This document shows, piece after piece, positions 1-8,454 of a stretch of DNA of 64,000 nt (position 1 is the stretch's first letter; each line of letters opens with the position of its first letter). The notes under the pieces are model-generated. The model saw nothing but the letters and a program-made list of their open reading frames with translations. It did not search any database and was not told the origin of the DNA. The position numbers and the translations under genes are program-made. The DNA lies in assembly GCA_020635975.1 (NCBI GenBank), contig JACJYT010000002.1, positions 1 through 64,000 of the forward strand, written 5' to 3'. This DNA comes from Chitinophagales bacterium (GTDB lineage: Bacteria > Bacteroidota > Bacteroidia > Chitinophagales > UBA8649).

Positions 1-443
1 AGTCGGGAGGAATTGCCACCAACATAGGAGTGCATTTTTTCGATATGTTGAGCTGGATTTTTGGCGATTTGAAATTAAACCAAGTTCATTTGCATAGTTT
101 CGATAGGGCTGCGGGTTATTTAGAATTTGAAAGAGCTAGAGTAAGATGGTTTCTTAGCATAAATGCAGAAACTCTTCCGCCTTATATCAAAGAAGCAGGT
201 AAAACCACCTATAGAAGTATGACTTTAGAAGGAGAAGAGATTGAGTTTAGTGATGGATTTACAGACTTGCACGATAAAAGCTATAAGGCTATTTTAGAAG
301 GTAATGGCTTTAGAATTAAGGAGGCTTTGAGTGCTATTCAAATTGTACATGAAATTAGAAATACACAAGCTATTGGATTAGTTGGCGATTACCATCCCTT
401 CGCAAAGTTTCCTATGAGCATTCACCCATTTCATAATAAATAA
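1..443 (+). CDS. wlbA: UDP-N-acetylglucosaminuronate 3-dehydrogenase-type oxidoreductase (WlbA/WbpB family), 5'-truncated by window edge
   Basis: The frame is open from base 3 and ends at TAA 441-443, so only the C-terminal half (about 147 residues) is present. The visible part begins SGGIATNIGVHFFDML and contains AAGYLEFERARVRWFLSI, both typical of the Gfo/Idh/MocA-fold WlbA/WbpB dehydrogenases that oxidise the C3 hydroxyl of UDP-GlcNAcA on the way to 2,3-diamino uronic acids for surface polysaccharide. The N-terminal Rossmann NAD domain lies upstream of the window. A GTG at 30 could be mistaken for the start, but the homologous sequence continues upstream of it. The next gene starts one base after the stop, so the two are co-transcribed, consistent with a polysaccharide locus. 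Confidence 0.85.
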   Translation, partial: SGGIATNIGVHFFDMLSWIFGDLKLNQVHLHSFDRAAGYLEFERARVRWFLSINAETLPPYIKEAGKTTYRSMTLEGEEIEFSDGFTDLHDKSYKAILEGNGFRIKEALSAIQIVHEIRNTQAIGLVGDYHPFAKFPMSIHPFHNK

Positions 444-444
444 T

Positions 445-2319
445 ATGTGCGGAATAAGCGGAATATTTTCTGTTAAGGCAACTGCCTCATTAAACTTGGT
501 TCAAGAAATGACCGATTTGTTGAAACATCGAGGTCCAGATGCTGGAGGTTATTACCAAAGTGAAGATGGCCATTGTGTTCTTGGTCATAGAAGATTAAGT
601 ATTATTGATTTAAGAGATGCAGCAAATCAACCTATGCCCTCTTCTTGCGGAAGATATATGATTGTGTTTAATGGCGAAGTCTATAATTTTAAAGAACTTA
701 AAGAAGATATTTTAAAATTTAAGGATGTAAATTTTAAAACGACTTCAGATACAGAGGTTTTGATTGAGGCCTTTGCGCTTTGGGGCAAGGCATTTATTTA
801 TAAGCTAAATGGAATGTTTAGCATTGCCATTTACGATAAACAAGACAAAATACTTTGGCTATTTAGAGATAGATTAGGAATTAAACCTTTATTCTATTTT
901 TGGAATGGAGAATTTTTTGCATTTTCATCAGAATTAAAATCTTTGCTTGCCTTAAGACAAAAGCTTGGTGCTTTTCATTTAAACAAAGAAGCAGTAAATC
1001 AATATTTGAGATTAGGCTATATACCAGAACCAAACACTATTTACAAAGAAGTACAGAAGTTTGGAGCGGCACATCTTGGAGCTGTAAGCCCTTACGGTTT
1101 CTCTTCAGAAAGTTATTGGAATTTAGATAAGAAAATAAATAAATTCACCTACAATGATGAAGAAAAATCGAAAGTAAGATTAAACGAATTAATTGAAAGC
1201 AGTGTGAAATACCGCTTGATTAGCGATGTGCCATTTGGCACTTTTTTAAGTGGGGGAATTGACTCTTCTTTAGTTACAGCAGTTGCCCAACATGTAAGTC
1301 CAACACCAATAAATACTTTTTCTATTGGCTTTAAAGAAGCTAAATACAACGAAGCAGAACACGCTGCTAAAATTGCTAATCAGTTAAAAACAAACCATCA
1401 TGAATTTATAGTTTCGTATCAAGATGCAGTAGAGCATTTTGATCAAATAATAGAAGCTTATGATGAACCCTATGCAGATTCCTCAGCCATTCCTACTATG
1501 CTTGTTTCTAAACTAGCTAAGCAATATGTAACTATGACACTTTCTGGCGACGGAGGTGATGAACAATTTATGGGATATGGGGCTTATACTTGGGCTAAGC
1601 GACTTAATAATCCTTTTATTAACGCAATGAAAGGACCAGCAAAGTTTTTTCTTTCAAAGTCGAAGCAATCAAAATACAAAAGGGTTGCAGAAATGTTCAA
1701 TTATGATGCTTCTACGCATATGCCTAGTCATATCTTTTCTGTAGAGCAATATTTCTTTTCTGCACGAGAACTAAATGACTTGTTGTTAAAAGGGATGCAG
1801 CAAGAATTGAAGTATCCTCTAGTTGAACGAGAAAGAAAACTTAATGCTGTTGAAAACCAGGCATTTTTTGATTTGAAGCACTATCTTAAAGATGACTTAT
1901 TAGTTAAAGTAGATCGCGCATCCATGCAGTATTCACTAGAAACTAGAGTGCCTTTGTTAGATCATAGAATTGTTGAATTCTCCATCAATTTAAACGATAA
2001 ATTAAAATTAAAAAACAAAGAATCTAAATACTTATTAAAGCAAGTTCTTTATGAATATTTACCTAAAGAATTGTTTGACCGACCTAAATGGGGATTTAGT
2101 ATCCCAATTAGATATTGGTTGCAAAATGAATTGAAATATTTGATAGACAATTATTTAAGCGATACTGTTTTATTGAAATATAGAATCTTTGATAAAGACA
2201 AGGTGAAAGATTTAGTTAGTCGATATTTTGCAGGAGAAGACCACTTGTTTAATAAAATTTGGGCAATTATTCTCCTGAACCAATGGTTAGAAAAAAATGA
2301 AGATTTAACTATTTACTAA
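445..2319 (+). CDS. asnB: Asparagine synthetase (glutamine-hydrolysing)-like amidotransferase, copy 1
   Basis: The 624-residue protein starts MCGISGIF, giving the N-terminal nucleophile Cys2 of class II glutamine amidotransferases after Met removal. The glutaminase domain covers about residues 1-210 and the ATP-pyrophosphatase synthetase domain the rest, with the P-loop SGGIDSS near residue 269 and SGDGGDEQF near 370. Family members make asparagine, but paralogues in polysaccharide loci (such as WbpS) are thought to amidate uronic acids. Position directly after a WlbA-type dehydrogenase and the presence of a second copy at 6553 favour the sugar role; this is inference. The 3' end overlaps the convergent exosortase gene by 11 bp. 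Confidence 0.9.
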   Translation: MCGISGIFSVKATASLNLVQEMTDLLKHRGPDAGGYYQSEDGHCVLGHRRLSIIDLRDAANQPMPSSCGRYMIVFNGEVYNFKELKEDILKFKDVNFKTTSDTEVLIEAFALWGKAFIYKLNGMFSIAIYDKQDKILWLFRDRLGIKPLFYFWNGEFFAFSSELKSLLALRQKLGAFHLNKEAVNQYLRLGYIPEPNTIYKEVQKFGAAHLGAVSPYGFSSESYWNLDKKINKFTYNDEEKSKVRLNELIESSVKYRLISDVPFGTFLSGGIDSSLVTAVAQHVSPTPINTFSIGFKEAKYNEAEHAAKIANQLKTNHHEFIVSYQDAVEHFDQIIEAYDEPYADSSAIPTMLVSKLAKQYVTMTLSGDGGDEQFMGYGAYTWAKRLNNPFINAMKGPAKFFLSKSKQSKYKRVAEMFNYDASTHMPSHIFSVEQYFFSARELNDLLLKGMQQELKYPLVERERKLNAVENQAFFDLKHYLKDDLLVKVDRASMQYSLETRVPLLDHRIVEFSINLNDKLKLKNKESKYLLKQVLYEYLPKELFDRPKWGFSIPIRYWLQNELKYLIDNYLSDTVLLKYRIFDKDKVKDLVSRYFAGEDHLFNKIWAIILLNQWLEKNEDLTIY

Positions 2320-2833
2320 ATCTTTTTTCAAAAAATACAATCATTGCAAAGATTAAACCATATACCATTACCAAATAGGTATAGCTGTGATTGAAATGAA
2401 AGAAAGCTTTTGAGCCGTGAACTAACATCAGCGCCAAACCAACTACTCTAAACCAATTCATAGCAAAAATCAAAATTATTCCCGCAAGGGCATAAAGAAT
2501 TTTGTGGGTCCATTTTGCTTTTAACATTAAAATTATAGCAGCGAAAATAAAAGTAGCCGAAAGTCCTAAACAATGATCGCCTACGTATAAACCTTCGGTT
2601 CCTGATAGAAATAAATTTCTAGAATTTAACTTCAAACTATAGCCCATTGCTTCTAAAACTTGGGCAGATAGCTTCACATAAATAGAAGCTAAACCATCGT
2701 TTATTTTGACCCAAATAGGCTGAAGAAAGGAAATTTTCATAAAGGCCTTCCTTGTTATAATCCATAATAAGTATGCTCCTAAAGATTTAGCAGCAAAGAC
2801 AACACCTTCGTTTTTATGTAATTCTTTTAGCAT
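2309..2833 (-). CDS. Exosortase/archaeosortase family protein (short Bacteroidota type)
   Basis: This 174-residue protein is almost entirely hydrophobic, with about five membrane segments. The exosortase triad is visible: Cys88 in GDHCLGLSA, Arg129 in AMNWFRVVGLALM and His149 in FHFNHSYTYLVM. Exosortases are membrane transpeptidases that process C-terminal sorting tags such as PEP-CTERM and are usually linked to exopolysaccharide loci, as here. Bacteroidota have short forms named XrtF, XrtX, XrtY or XrtN; I cannot assign the subtype. No protein in this window shows an obvious cognate tripartite tag. It is convergent to asnB copy 1, overlapping it by 11 bp, and divergent from the glycosyltransferase at 2872. 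Confidence 0.85.
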   Translation of the reverse strand: MLKELHKNEGVVFAAKSLGAYLLWIITRKAFMKISFLQPIWVKINDGLASIYVKLSAQVLEAMGYSLKLNSRNLFLSGTEGLYVGDHCLGLSATFIFAAIILMLKAKWTHKILYALAGIILIFAMNWFRVVGLALMLVHGSKAFFHFNHSYTYLVMVYGLIFAMIVFFEKRFSK

Positions 2834-2849
2834 TAAGATTTAACTTGCT

Positions 2850-2857
2850 TACTTTTG
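2850..2857 (+). promoter_or_regulatory. Bacteroidota -7 promoter box for the glycosyltransferase at 2872
   Basis: TACTTTTG matches the consensus TAnnTTTG exactly and lies 14 bases before the TTG start codon at 2872, in the divergent gap after the exosortase gene. No clear TTTG -33 box is seen. Confidence 0.55.
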
Positions 2858-2871
2858 TGAAAAAGTAAATT

Positions 2872-4095
2872 TTGACAAATATACTCTATATTTCTTATGA
2901 TGGATTAACAGACCCTTTAGGTCAGAGTCAAATTTTGCCATATTTATCAGGTTTAGCAAAAGAATCTTATTCAATAACTATAATTTCTGCAGAGAAGGAG
3001 CAAAATTATCAGGAAAAAAGAGAGCAAATAGAGAAATTCTGTGTTTCCAATAATTTGAAGTGGCATCCAATTAAGTATACAAAAAGACCTCCTATTCTAT
3101 CAACCTTGTTAGATTTGTTCAAAATTTACCGATTAGCCATATCCTTAAATCAACGGAATCCTTTTAAAATAATTCATTGTAGATCTTATATTTCCAGTTT
3201 AATTGGCTTGAGATTTAAGAGAAAATTTGGAATAAAATTTCTCTTCGATATGAGAGGTTTTTGGGCTGATGAAAGGATAGATGGTAAAATTTGGAATCTA
3301 TCTCAGTTGCATTATCGATTGGTTTATCAATTTTTTAAAAAGAAAGAATTAGAGTTTCTCCAAGAGGCAGACGCTATCGTTAGCTTAACTCATGCTGCAG
3401 TTCATGAGATGCAGACTTGGAAAGAGCTTCAAGATAGGAATATAGAGATTAATGTAATTCCCTGTTGTGTCGATACAAATCGTTTTTCTATTTCAAATGT
3501 TTCGGAAGAAAAAATTGTCGATTTGAAGAAAAGTCTAGGCCTTGATAATCGTTTTGTTTTAAGTTATTTGGGCTCAATAGGAACCTGGTATATGTTAGAT
3601 GAAATGCTTGATTTCTTTAAAACAATGCTAGAGGAAGATGATAATGCTATTTTCTTTTTTATAACGGGCGAGAGTCCAGAGGTAATTATAAAAGCAGCAA
3701 CTAAGAAAGAAATAGATTTAAGTAAAATTGTAATTCAAAAGGCAAATTATACTGAGGTACCTATGTATTTGTCCTTATCCGACTTTTCTATATTTTTCAT
3801 TAAACCGGCTTACTCTAAAATAGCTTCTTCGCCAGTTAAGCAAGGAGAATTAATGAGTATGGCAATTCCTATTGTTTGCAATAGTAGAGTTGGAGATACC
3901 GCTAAAGTTATAGAAGATTACTCTTGTGGTATAGTGCTAGATAATTTTAATAAGGCAAGCTACAGAGAATCAATTGCTAAGATGAGAAATTTTAAATTAG
4001 ACAAAGCTCAAGCAATTAAGGGGGCAAACGAATACTTTGGTTTACAAGAAGGAGTTTCGCTATATTCAGAAATTTATAAAAAATTAAGTAGATAG
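2872..4095 (+). CDS. Glycosyltransferase family 4 protein
   Basis: A 407-residue GT-B fold glycosyltransferase. The N-terminal domain opens with ILYISYDGLTDPLGQSQILP, a common start in this family, and the donor-binding C-terminal domain includes VIPCCVDTNRF near residue 200 and SPVKQGELMSMAIPIVCN near 320, where the glutamate of the EX7E nucleotide-sugar motif lies. It should transfer a sugar to a lipid-linked glycan at the inner face of the membrane. The start is a TTG preceded by a promoter box; no in-frame ATG is available nearby. It is followed after 2 bp by a second glycosyltransferase, so they form an operon. Confidence 0.85.
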   Translation: MTNILYISYDGLTDPLGQSQILPYLSGLAKESYSITIISAEKEQNYQEKREQIEKFCVSNNLKWHPIKYTKRPPILSTLLDLFKIYRLAISLNQRNPFKIIHCRSYISSLIGLRFKRKFGIKFLFDMRGFWADERIDGKIWNLSQLHYRLVYQFFKKKELEFLQEADAIVSLTHAAVHEMQTWKELQDRNIEINVIPCCVDTNRFSISNVSEEKIVDLKKSLGLDNRFVLSYLGSIGTWYMLDEMLDFFKTMLEEDDNAIFFFITGESPEVIIKAATKKEIDLSKIVIQKANYTEVPMYLSLSDFSIFFIKPAYSKIASSPVKQGELMSMAIPIVCNSRVGDTAKVIEDYSCGIVLDNFNKASYRESIAKMRNFKLDKAQAIKGANEYFGLQEGVSLYSEIYKKLSR

Positions 4096-4097
4096 TA

Positions 4098-5204
4098 ATG
4101 AAAAAAGACATTCTCTTTTTTGGCTTACACAGACCTAATCGATCTCCCTCTCAGAGATATAGAATCGAGCAATTTCTACCTTATTTAGATCAAAAAGGAG
4201 TAAGTTATGATTATGGTTTTTTGTTAAATAAAAAGAGAGACTTAATCTTTTATGCTCCGGGAAAATTACTCGGAAAGGCTTATATCCTCTTGTATAGTTT
4301 ATTGAAGCTTTCGTACCTTGCTTTTTTCAAAGCATCCTCCTACAATTATGTATTCGTTCAAAGGGAAGCCTTTATGTTAGGTACTGCTTTTTTTGAGAAA
4401 CAAATTGCTAAAAGAACTAAGTTGATTTTTGATTTTGATGATTCTATTTGGATGCAGAATGTCTCGCAGGCTAATAAGAAGCTCTCATTCTTGAAAAATG
4501 CCGCGAAAACTAGCGAAATTATTGCTAGCGCAGATTTAAATATAGTTGGAAACTCTTTCTTATTAGACTATGCTAAGAATTATTCAAAAAAGAATATTTT
4601 AATTCCCACTTGTGTTGACACAGAAGAATATAAAAGAACTAGCAAGTTAAAAGAAAAGGATGATGGTAAAGTATGTATAGGCTGGAGCGGCAGTCTAACA
4701 ACAATCGAACATTTTAAATTAGCCTATCCTTATATTAAAATGCTTAAGAAAAAATTTGGCGAAAGGATTTATTTTAAAGTTTTAGGCGACGCAACTTTTT
4801 CGGATAAAGAACTTGATATCAAAGGTGTTCAATGGACACGAGAAACTGAAATTAAAGAGTTGGAAGAGTTTGATATTGGCATTATGCCTCTACCAGAGGA
4901 CGAGTGGAGCAAGGGTAAATGTGGACTAAAAGGACTTGTTTATATGGCAATGGAAATACCTGCGGTTATGCAAAATCATGGCGCGAATAAAGAGATTCTT
5001 GAACACGGCAAGGAGGGTTTTTTATGTAGTACTGCGGGAGAGTGGGTAGAAGCTCTATCTATACTAATAGAGAATTCACAACAGAGAGTTAAAATGGGGC
5101 AAGCTGGTAGAAAACGAATTTTAAATGCTTATTCTGTGCAAAGCCAAAAAGATAAGTTTTTATTCTGTTTTGGGGTGGTTAAGTCGGTAGGAGATAAGCA
5201 CTAG
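4098..5204 (+). CDS. Glycosyltransferase (GT4-like)
   Basis: A 368-residue glycosyltransferase starting two bases after the previous gene. The N-terminal domain begins KKDILFFGLHRPNRSPSQRY and contains LIFDFDDSIWM near residue 115; the C-terminal domain has IPTCVDTEEY, IGWSGSLTTIEHF and KCGLKGLVYMAMEIPAVM, typical of GT4 acceptor and donor lobes. Specificity cannot be read from sequence. The last 45 bp overlap the convergent membrane-protein gene at 5160-6488, an unusually long tail-to-tail overlap in which both proteins end in plausible sequence. Confidence 0.8.
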   Translation: MKKDILFFGLHRPNRSPSQRYRIEQFLPYLDQKGVSYDYGFLLNKKRDLIFYAPGKLLGKAYILLYSLLKLSYLAFFKASSYNYVFVQREAFMLGTAFFEKQIAKRTKLIFDFDDSIWMQNVSQANKKLSFLKNAAKTSEIIASADLNIVGNSFLLDYAKNYSKKNILIPTCVDTEEYKRTSKLKEKDDGKVCIGWSGSLTTIEHFKLAYPYIKMLKKKFGERIYFKVLGDATFSDKELDIKGVQWTRETEIKELEEFDIGIMPLPEDEWSKGKCGLKGLVYMAMEIPAVMQNHGANKEILEHGKEGFLCSTAGEWVEALSILIENSQQRVKMGQAGRKRILNAYSVQSQKDKFLFCFGVVKSVGDKH

Positions 5205-6488
5205 CATCGAAGCAAAAAATGGCATTGCAGGAATTTTATACCTCGAAAGGGCACCAAAATTATAGCTTGTAAAGCCAACCGAGAATCCATACAAGATGGA
5301 AAACACGATACATAGTTGCACCAAAGGGTCGTTGAGTATTACTCTAAAAAATCCGAAAATTTTTCCTTCTAAAAGAAAAACTTTTAAAAAATAAAGAAAG
5401 ATGATAAGGGCTTCTAAAGCCGAAAGAAGAACAACTGCTCCACTTACCTCCCAAAGATAAGGCCTGAAAAAAGTTACATTTACTGCAGCAGGAAGTGCCA
5501 TAAGCATTTGTGCTGGTCCGGATCCAGAGGTATGTAAAGAATATCCAGACCCATCTGCGGAGGCCACTTCATGCCATCCTTGGAAATCCTTAATGGTATT
5601 GTCTAACTCGTTTATGGAGAATCGGTCTAATTCTCCTCCTACCGCTTGTAAGAGTACCACAACAATGCCCATACTGATTATTATCAAAAAGGGAGTACTA
5701 ATAAATTTAATAAAGCCACCACTAATCTTTTCTTTATAGCTACTAAACAACCAAACCACTAATGCGGGTAACAGAGACAGAACAACAAATCCCCGAATTG
5801 CTACAATCAAATAAGTAAATATGGCAAAATAGATGAGATTTCTTAGTCGTTTTTTCTTCTGCATAAATATTTGATCAAAGCAATAAACAACAACACAAAT
5901 ACCTATAAATGCAATGGTATCCTTTAACACACCACCTCCCCAAAACGCAACAGAAGGAATTAACATAACCGACCAAACTAATGCTCGTTTGGCTTCGGGG
6001 TAGCGCAAGGCAAAGGTTTTGTAGAGTAACCAATTTGCAATGAATACACCAAGCGTTAGTATATAAGAAATTGCAAGGTAAGAATTGAATCCTAGGATAT
6101 TAACCCAGAACATTATCTTTATAAAGAACAACTCCCTAGTACCTTCTTTAAGTAAATAACTATAATTACTTCCAAAATTACTGTACTTAAATTTAGCAAA
6201 CTCAAAACTGTCTGTGGTAAAAATAAACTTAACAGCATGACTAGGATCAGCAAAAAAATAGCTAACTAAATGCTTGGTCCAACTGTAAAATCCATAGGTA
6301 TCACCACCCTCGTAATAAAATTGATAGATAAAGGCAAAAAAGCTAACACCGAATAATTTGTAGGCCAAAATCTTGTTATACATCTCGCTATCATATGAGT
6401 CTAACACAAGACGAGATTTTAGTCTACTAGCTATTAAAAAAACTAATATTAAGTATAAAGGACCTAGAAATATATCGGAAAACCCCAT
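5160..6488 (-). CDS. Polytopic membrane protein, Wzy-like polysaccharide polymerase candidate
   Basis: A 442-residue protein with about ten hydrophobic segments and a large hydrophilic loop near residues 265-320. I recognise no diagnostic motif. Its size, topology, the segment MLIPSVAFWGGGVLKDT and its position among glycosyltransferases suggest an O-antigen or exopolysaccharide polymerase, a family known for weak sequence conservation. That role is inferred from context. The gene is on the strand opposite to its neighbours, overlaps the upstream glycosyltransferase 3' end by 45 bp and diverges from asnB copy 2. A TAnnTTTG box lies directly upstream of the ATG. Confidence 0.75.
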   Translation of the reverse strand: MGFSDIFLGPLYLILVFLIASRLKSRLVLDSYDSEMYNKILAYKLFGVSFFAFIYQFYYEGGDTYGFYSWTKHLVSYFFADPSHAVKFIFTTDSFEFAKFKYSNFGSNYSYLLKEGTRELFFIKIMFWVNILGFNSYLAISYILTLGVFIANWLLYKTFALRYPEAKRALVWSVMLIPSVAFWGGGVLKDTIAFIGICVVVYCFDQIFMQKKKRLRNLIYFAIFTYLIVAIRGFVVLSLLPALVVWLFSSYKEKISGGFIKFISTPFLIIISMGIVVVLLQAVGGELDRFSINELDNTIKDFQGWHEVASADGSGYSLHTSGSGPAQMLMALPAAVNVTFFRPYLWEVSGAVVLLSALEALIIFLYFLKVFLLEGKIFGFFRVILNDPLVQLCIVFSILYGFSVGFTSYNFGALSRYKIPAMPFFASMLVLISYRLNHPKTE

Positions 6489-6496
6489 AAGTCAAG

Positions 6497-6504
6497 CAAA
6501 AATA
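6497..6504 (-). promoter_or_regulatory. -7 promoter box for the Wzy-like gene
   Basis: Read on the minus strand this is TATTTTTG, a full match to TAnnTTTG, 8 bases before the ATG at 6488. Confidence 0.5.
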
Positions 6505-6552
6505 TAGGTTCTGTCCTTAATAAATTATATTTTCGCATTTAATTATTGAATT

Positions 6553-8454
6553 ATGTGCGGTATCGCGGGTTTTCTTAGTTTTGATAAAACTGAATTTGCA
6601 TCTGATGTTCAAGGTCTGAATGCCGCAATTACTAAATTGAATTTACGTGGCCCTGATTTTCAAGGCTACAGTTTGTACAATGAAAAGCTAGGTTTTGCTC
6701 ATGCTCGATTATCAATAATAGATACCAGTGATGCATCTAACCAGCCTATGTCTGCTTATAACAACTCCCTCCATTTGATTTTTAATGGCGAAATTTATAA
6801 TTATAGGGAATTACGCGATGGACTTATTACAAAGTTTGGAGAGCAATTTCAAACTCAAAGTGATACAGAGGTAATCCTCAGAATGTATAAGCATTATGGT
6901 GTAGAATGTGTGAGCCATTTTAATGGTTTTTTTGCTTTTGCCATTTATGATGAAGCTAGCGATCAAGTTTTTATTGCAAGAGATCGAATGGGTATAAAAC
7001 CTTTGTTTTTTGCTCAAAAAGCTAAGCAATTTTATTTTGCCTCCGAGTTGAAAGCCTTGCTAGAATTTAATATTCCTCGCCAAATCGACTTTGTTTCTTT
7101 ACAACAATACTTCCAATTTAATTATATACCCCAACCTAATTCCATTCTCCAAGGAGTTAAGAAATTAGCGCCGGGGGCTTATTTACTAATTTCTAATAAA
7201 GGAGAAATCACACAAAAAAGCTATTATAAGATTCCCTTCCAAAAGAAATATTCTAATTTAAGCTATACAGAGGCTCAAGTAGAACTCAAAAGAATTCTGG
7301 AGTTATCCGTACAACGAAGATTGGTTTCTGACGTTCCTTTGGGCTCTTTCTTAAGTGGTGGAATTGATTCTTCTGTTATTGCAACTTTAGCGGCAAGACA
7401 TCAAACAAATTTGAATACTTTTTCGATAGGCTTTACGGATAATCCTTATTTCGACGAAACTAAATATGCAAATTTGGTGGCTAAGCGAATAAAATCCAAT
7501 CATACGGTATTTTCCTTAAGCAATCAAGATTTATACGATAACTTACATAACATTCTTGATTATATTGATGAACCTTTTGCAGATTCTTCTGCAATTCCTG
7601 TTTATATTCTAAGTAGAAAAACTAGAGAAAAAGTAACTGTAGCTTTAAGTGGGGATGGTGCAGATGAAATGTTTGGGGGTTATAACAAGCATATGGCAGA
7701 GTTTAAAATGCTAGAAGGTGGTTTTGCTTCTGCGGCAGTAAAAGCAGGTCTACCTCTTTGGAAGCTACTTCCGAAATCTAGGCATTCAAAATTTTCTAAC
7801 TTGTTCCGACAGTTAGAACGATACGCAGAGGGGGCTAAAATGGAGGCTAAGGAGCGTTATTGGAGGTGGTGCTCTTTTACACCCGAAAGCTATCCTAAAG
7901 ATTTGATTAAGTTCGATTTAAATACGCTTTCAAATACTTATGAAAGTAGAAAGCAAGAAATTCTTCAACATTTTACTTCAACAAAAGACATAAATGAGAC
8001 TCTGCGAAGCGATATGGATTTGGTTTTGGTAAACGATATGTTAACCAAGGTGGATTTGATGAGCATGGCTAATAGTTTGGAAGTTCGAGTGCCTTTTCTA
8101 GATCACGAATTGGTAAACTTTGCTTTTCAGCTTCCTGGACATTATAAAGTCAGTCATCAAGGAAGAAAGAGAATTCTCAAAGATGCCTTTAGAAATGAAC
8201 TTCCCTCTGAGCTCTATACCCGAAATAAAATGGGATTTGAGGTGCCCTTATTACAATGGTTTAGAAGCGATTTAAAAGCCTTAATTTTAGACGATTTATT
8301 GGCAGATAATTTTATCGTAGAGCAAAACTTGTTCAATTTGTCTGCAGTTCAAAATTTGAAAAGGACGCTGTTTTCTAATAATCCCGGAGAAGTTCATGCC
8401 CAAATTTGGGCTTTGATTGTGTTTCAGGTTTGGTATAAAAAATACATAATGTAA
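6553..8454 (+). CDS. asnB: Asparagine synthetase-like amidotransferase, copy 2
   Basis: A 633-residue class II amidotransferase beginning MCGIAGFLSF (nucleophile Cys2). The glutaminase domain has FNGEIYNYRELR near residue 77 and the synthetase domain SGGIDSSVIATLA near 267, SGDGADEMFGGYN near 370 and SLEVRVPFLDHELV near 510. It is clearly a paralogue of copy 1 rather than an identical duplicate. Two such enzymes in one polysaccharide locus suggest amidation of two sugars or two steps, or one biosynthetic asparagine enzyme captured in the locus. The stop codon overlaps the next start (TAATG), so translation is probably coupled to the following glycosyltransferase. Confidence 0.9.
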   Translation: MCGIAGFLSFDKTEFASDVQGLNAAITKLNLRGPDFQGYSLYNEKLGFAHARLSIIDTSDASNQPMSAYNNSLHLIFNGEIYNYRELRDGLITKFGEQFQTQSDTEVILRMYKHYGVECVSHFNGFFAFAIYDEASDQVFIARDRMGIKPLFFAQKAKQFYFASELKALLEFNIPRQIDFVSLQQYFQFNYIPQPNSILQGVKKLAPGAYLLISNKGEITQKSYYKIPFQKKYSNLSYTEAQVELKRILELSVQRRLVSDVPLGSFLSGGIDSSVIATLAARHQTNLNTFSIGFTDNPYFDETKYANLVAKRIKSNHTVFSLSNQDLYDNLHNILDYIDEPFADSSAIPVYILSRKTREKVTVALSGDGADEMFGGYNKHMAEFKMLEGGFASAAVKAGLPLWKLLPKSRHSKFSNLFRQLERYAEGAKMEAKERYWRWCSFTPESYPKDLIKFDLNTLSNTYESRKQEILQHFTSTKDINETLRSDMDLVLVNDMLTKVDLMSMANSLEVRVPFLDHELVNFAFQLPGHYKVSHQGRKRILKDAFRNELPSELYTRNKMGFEVPLLQWFRSDLKALILDDLLADNFIVEQNLFNLSAVQNLKRTLFSNNPGEVHAQIWALIVFQVWYKKYIM

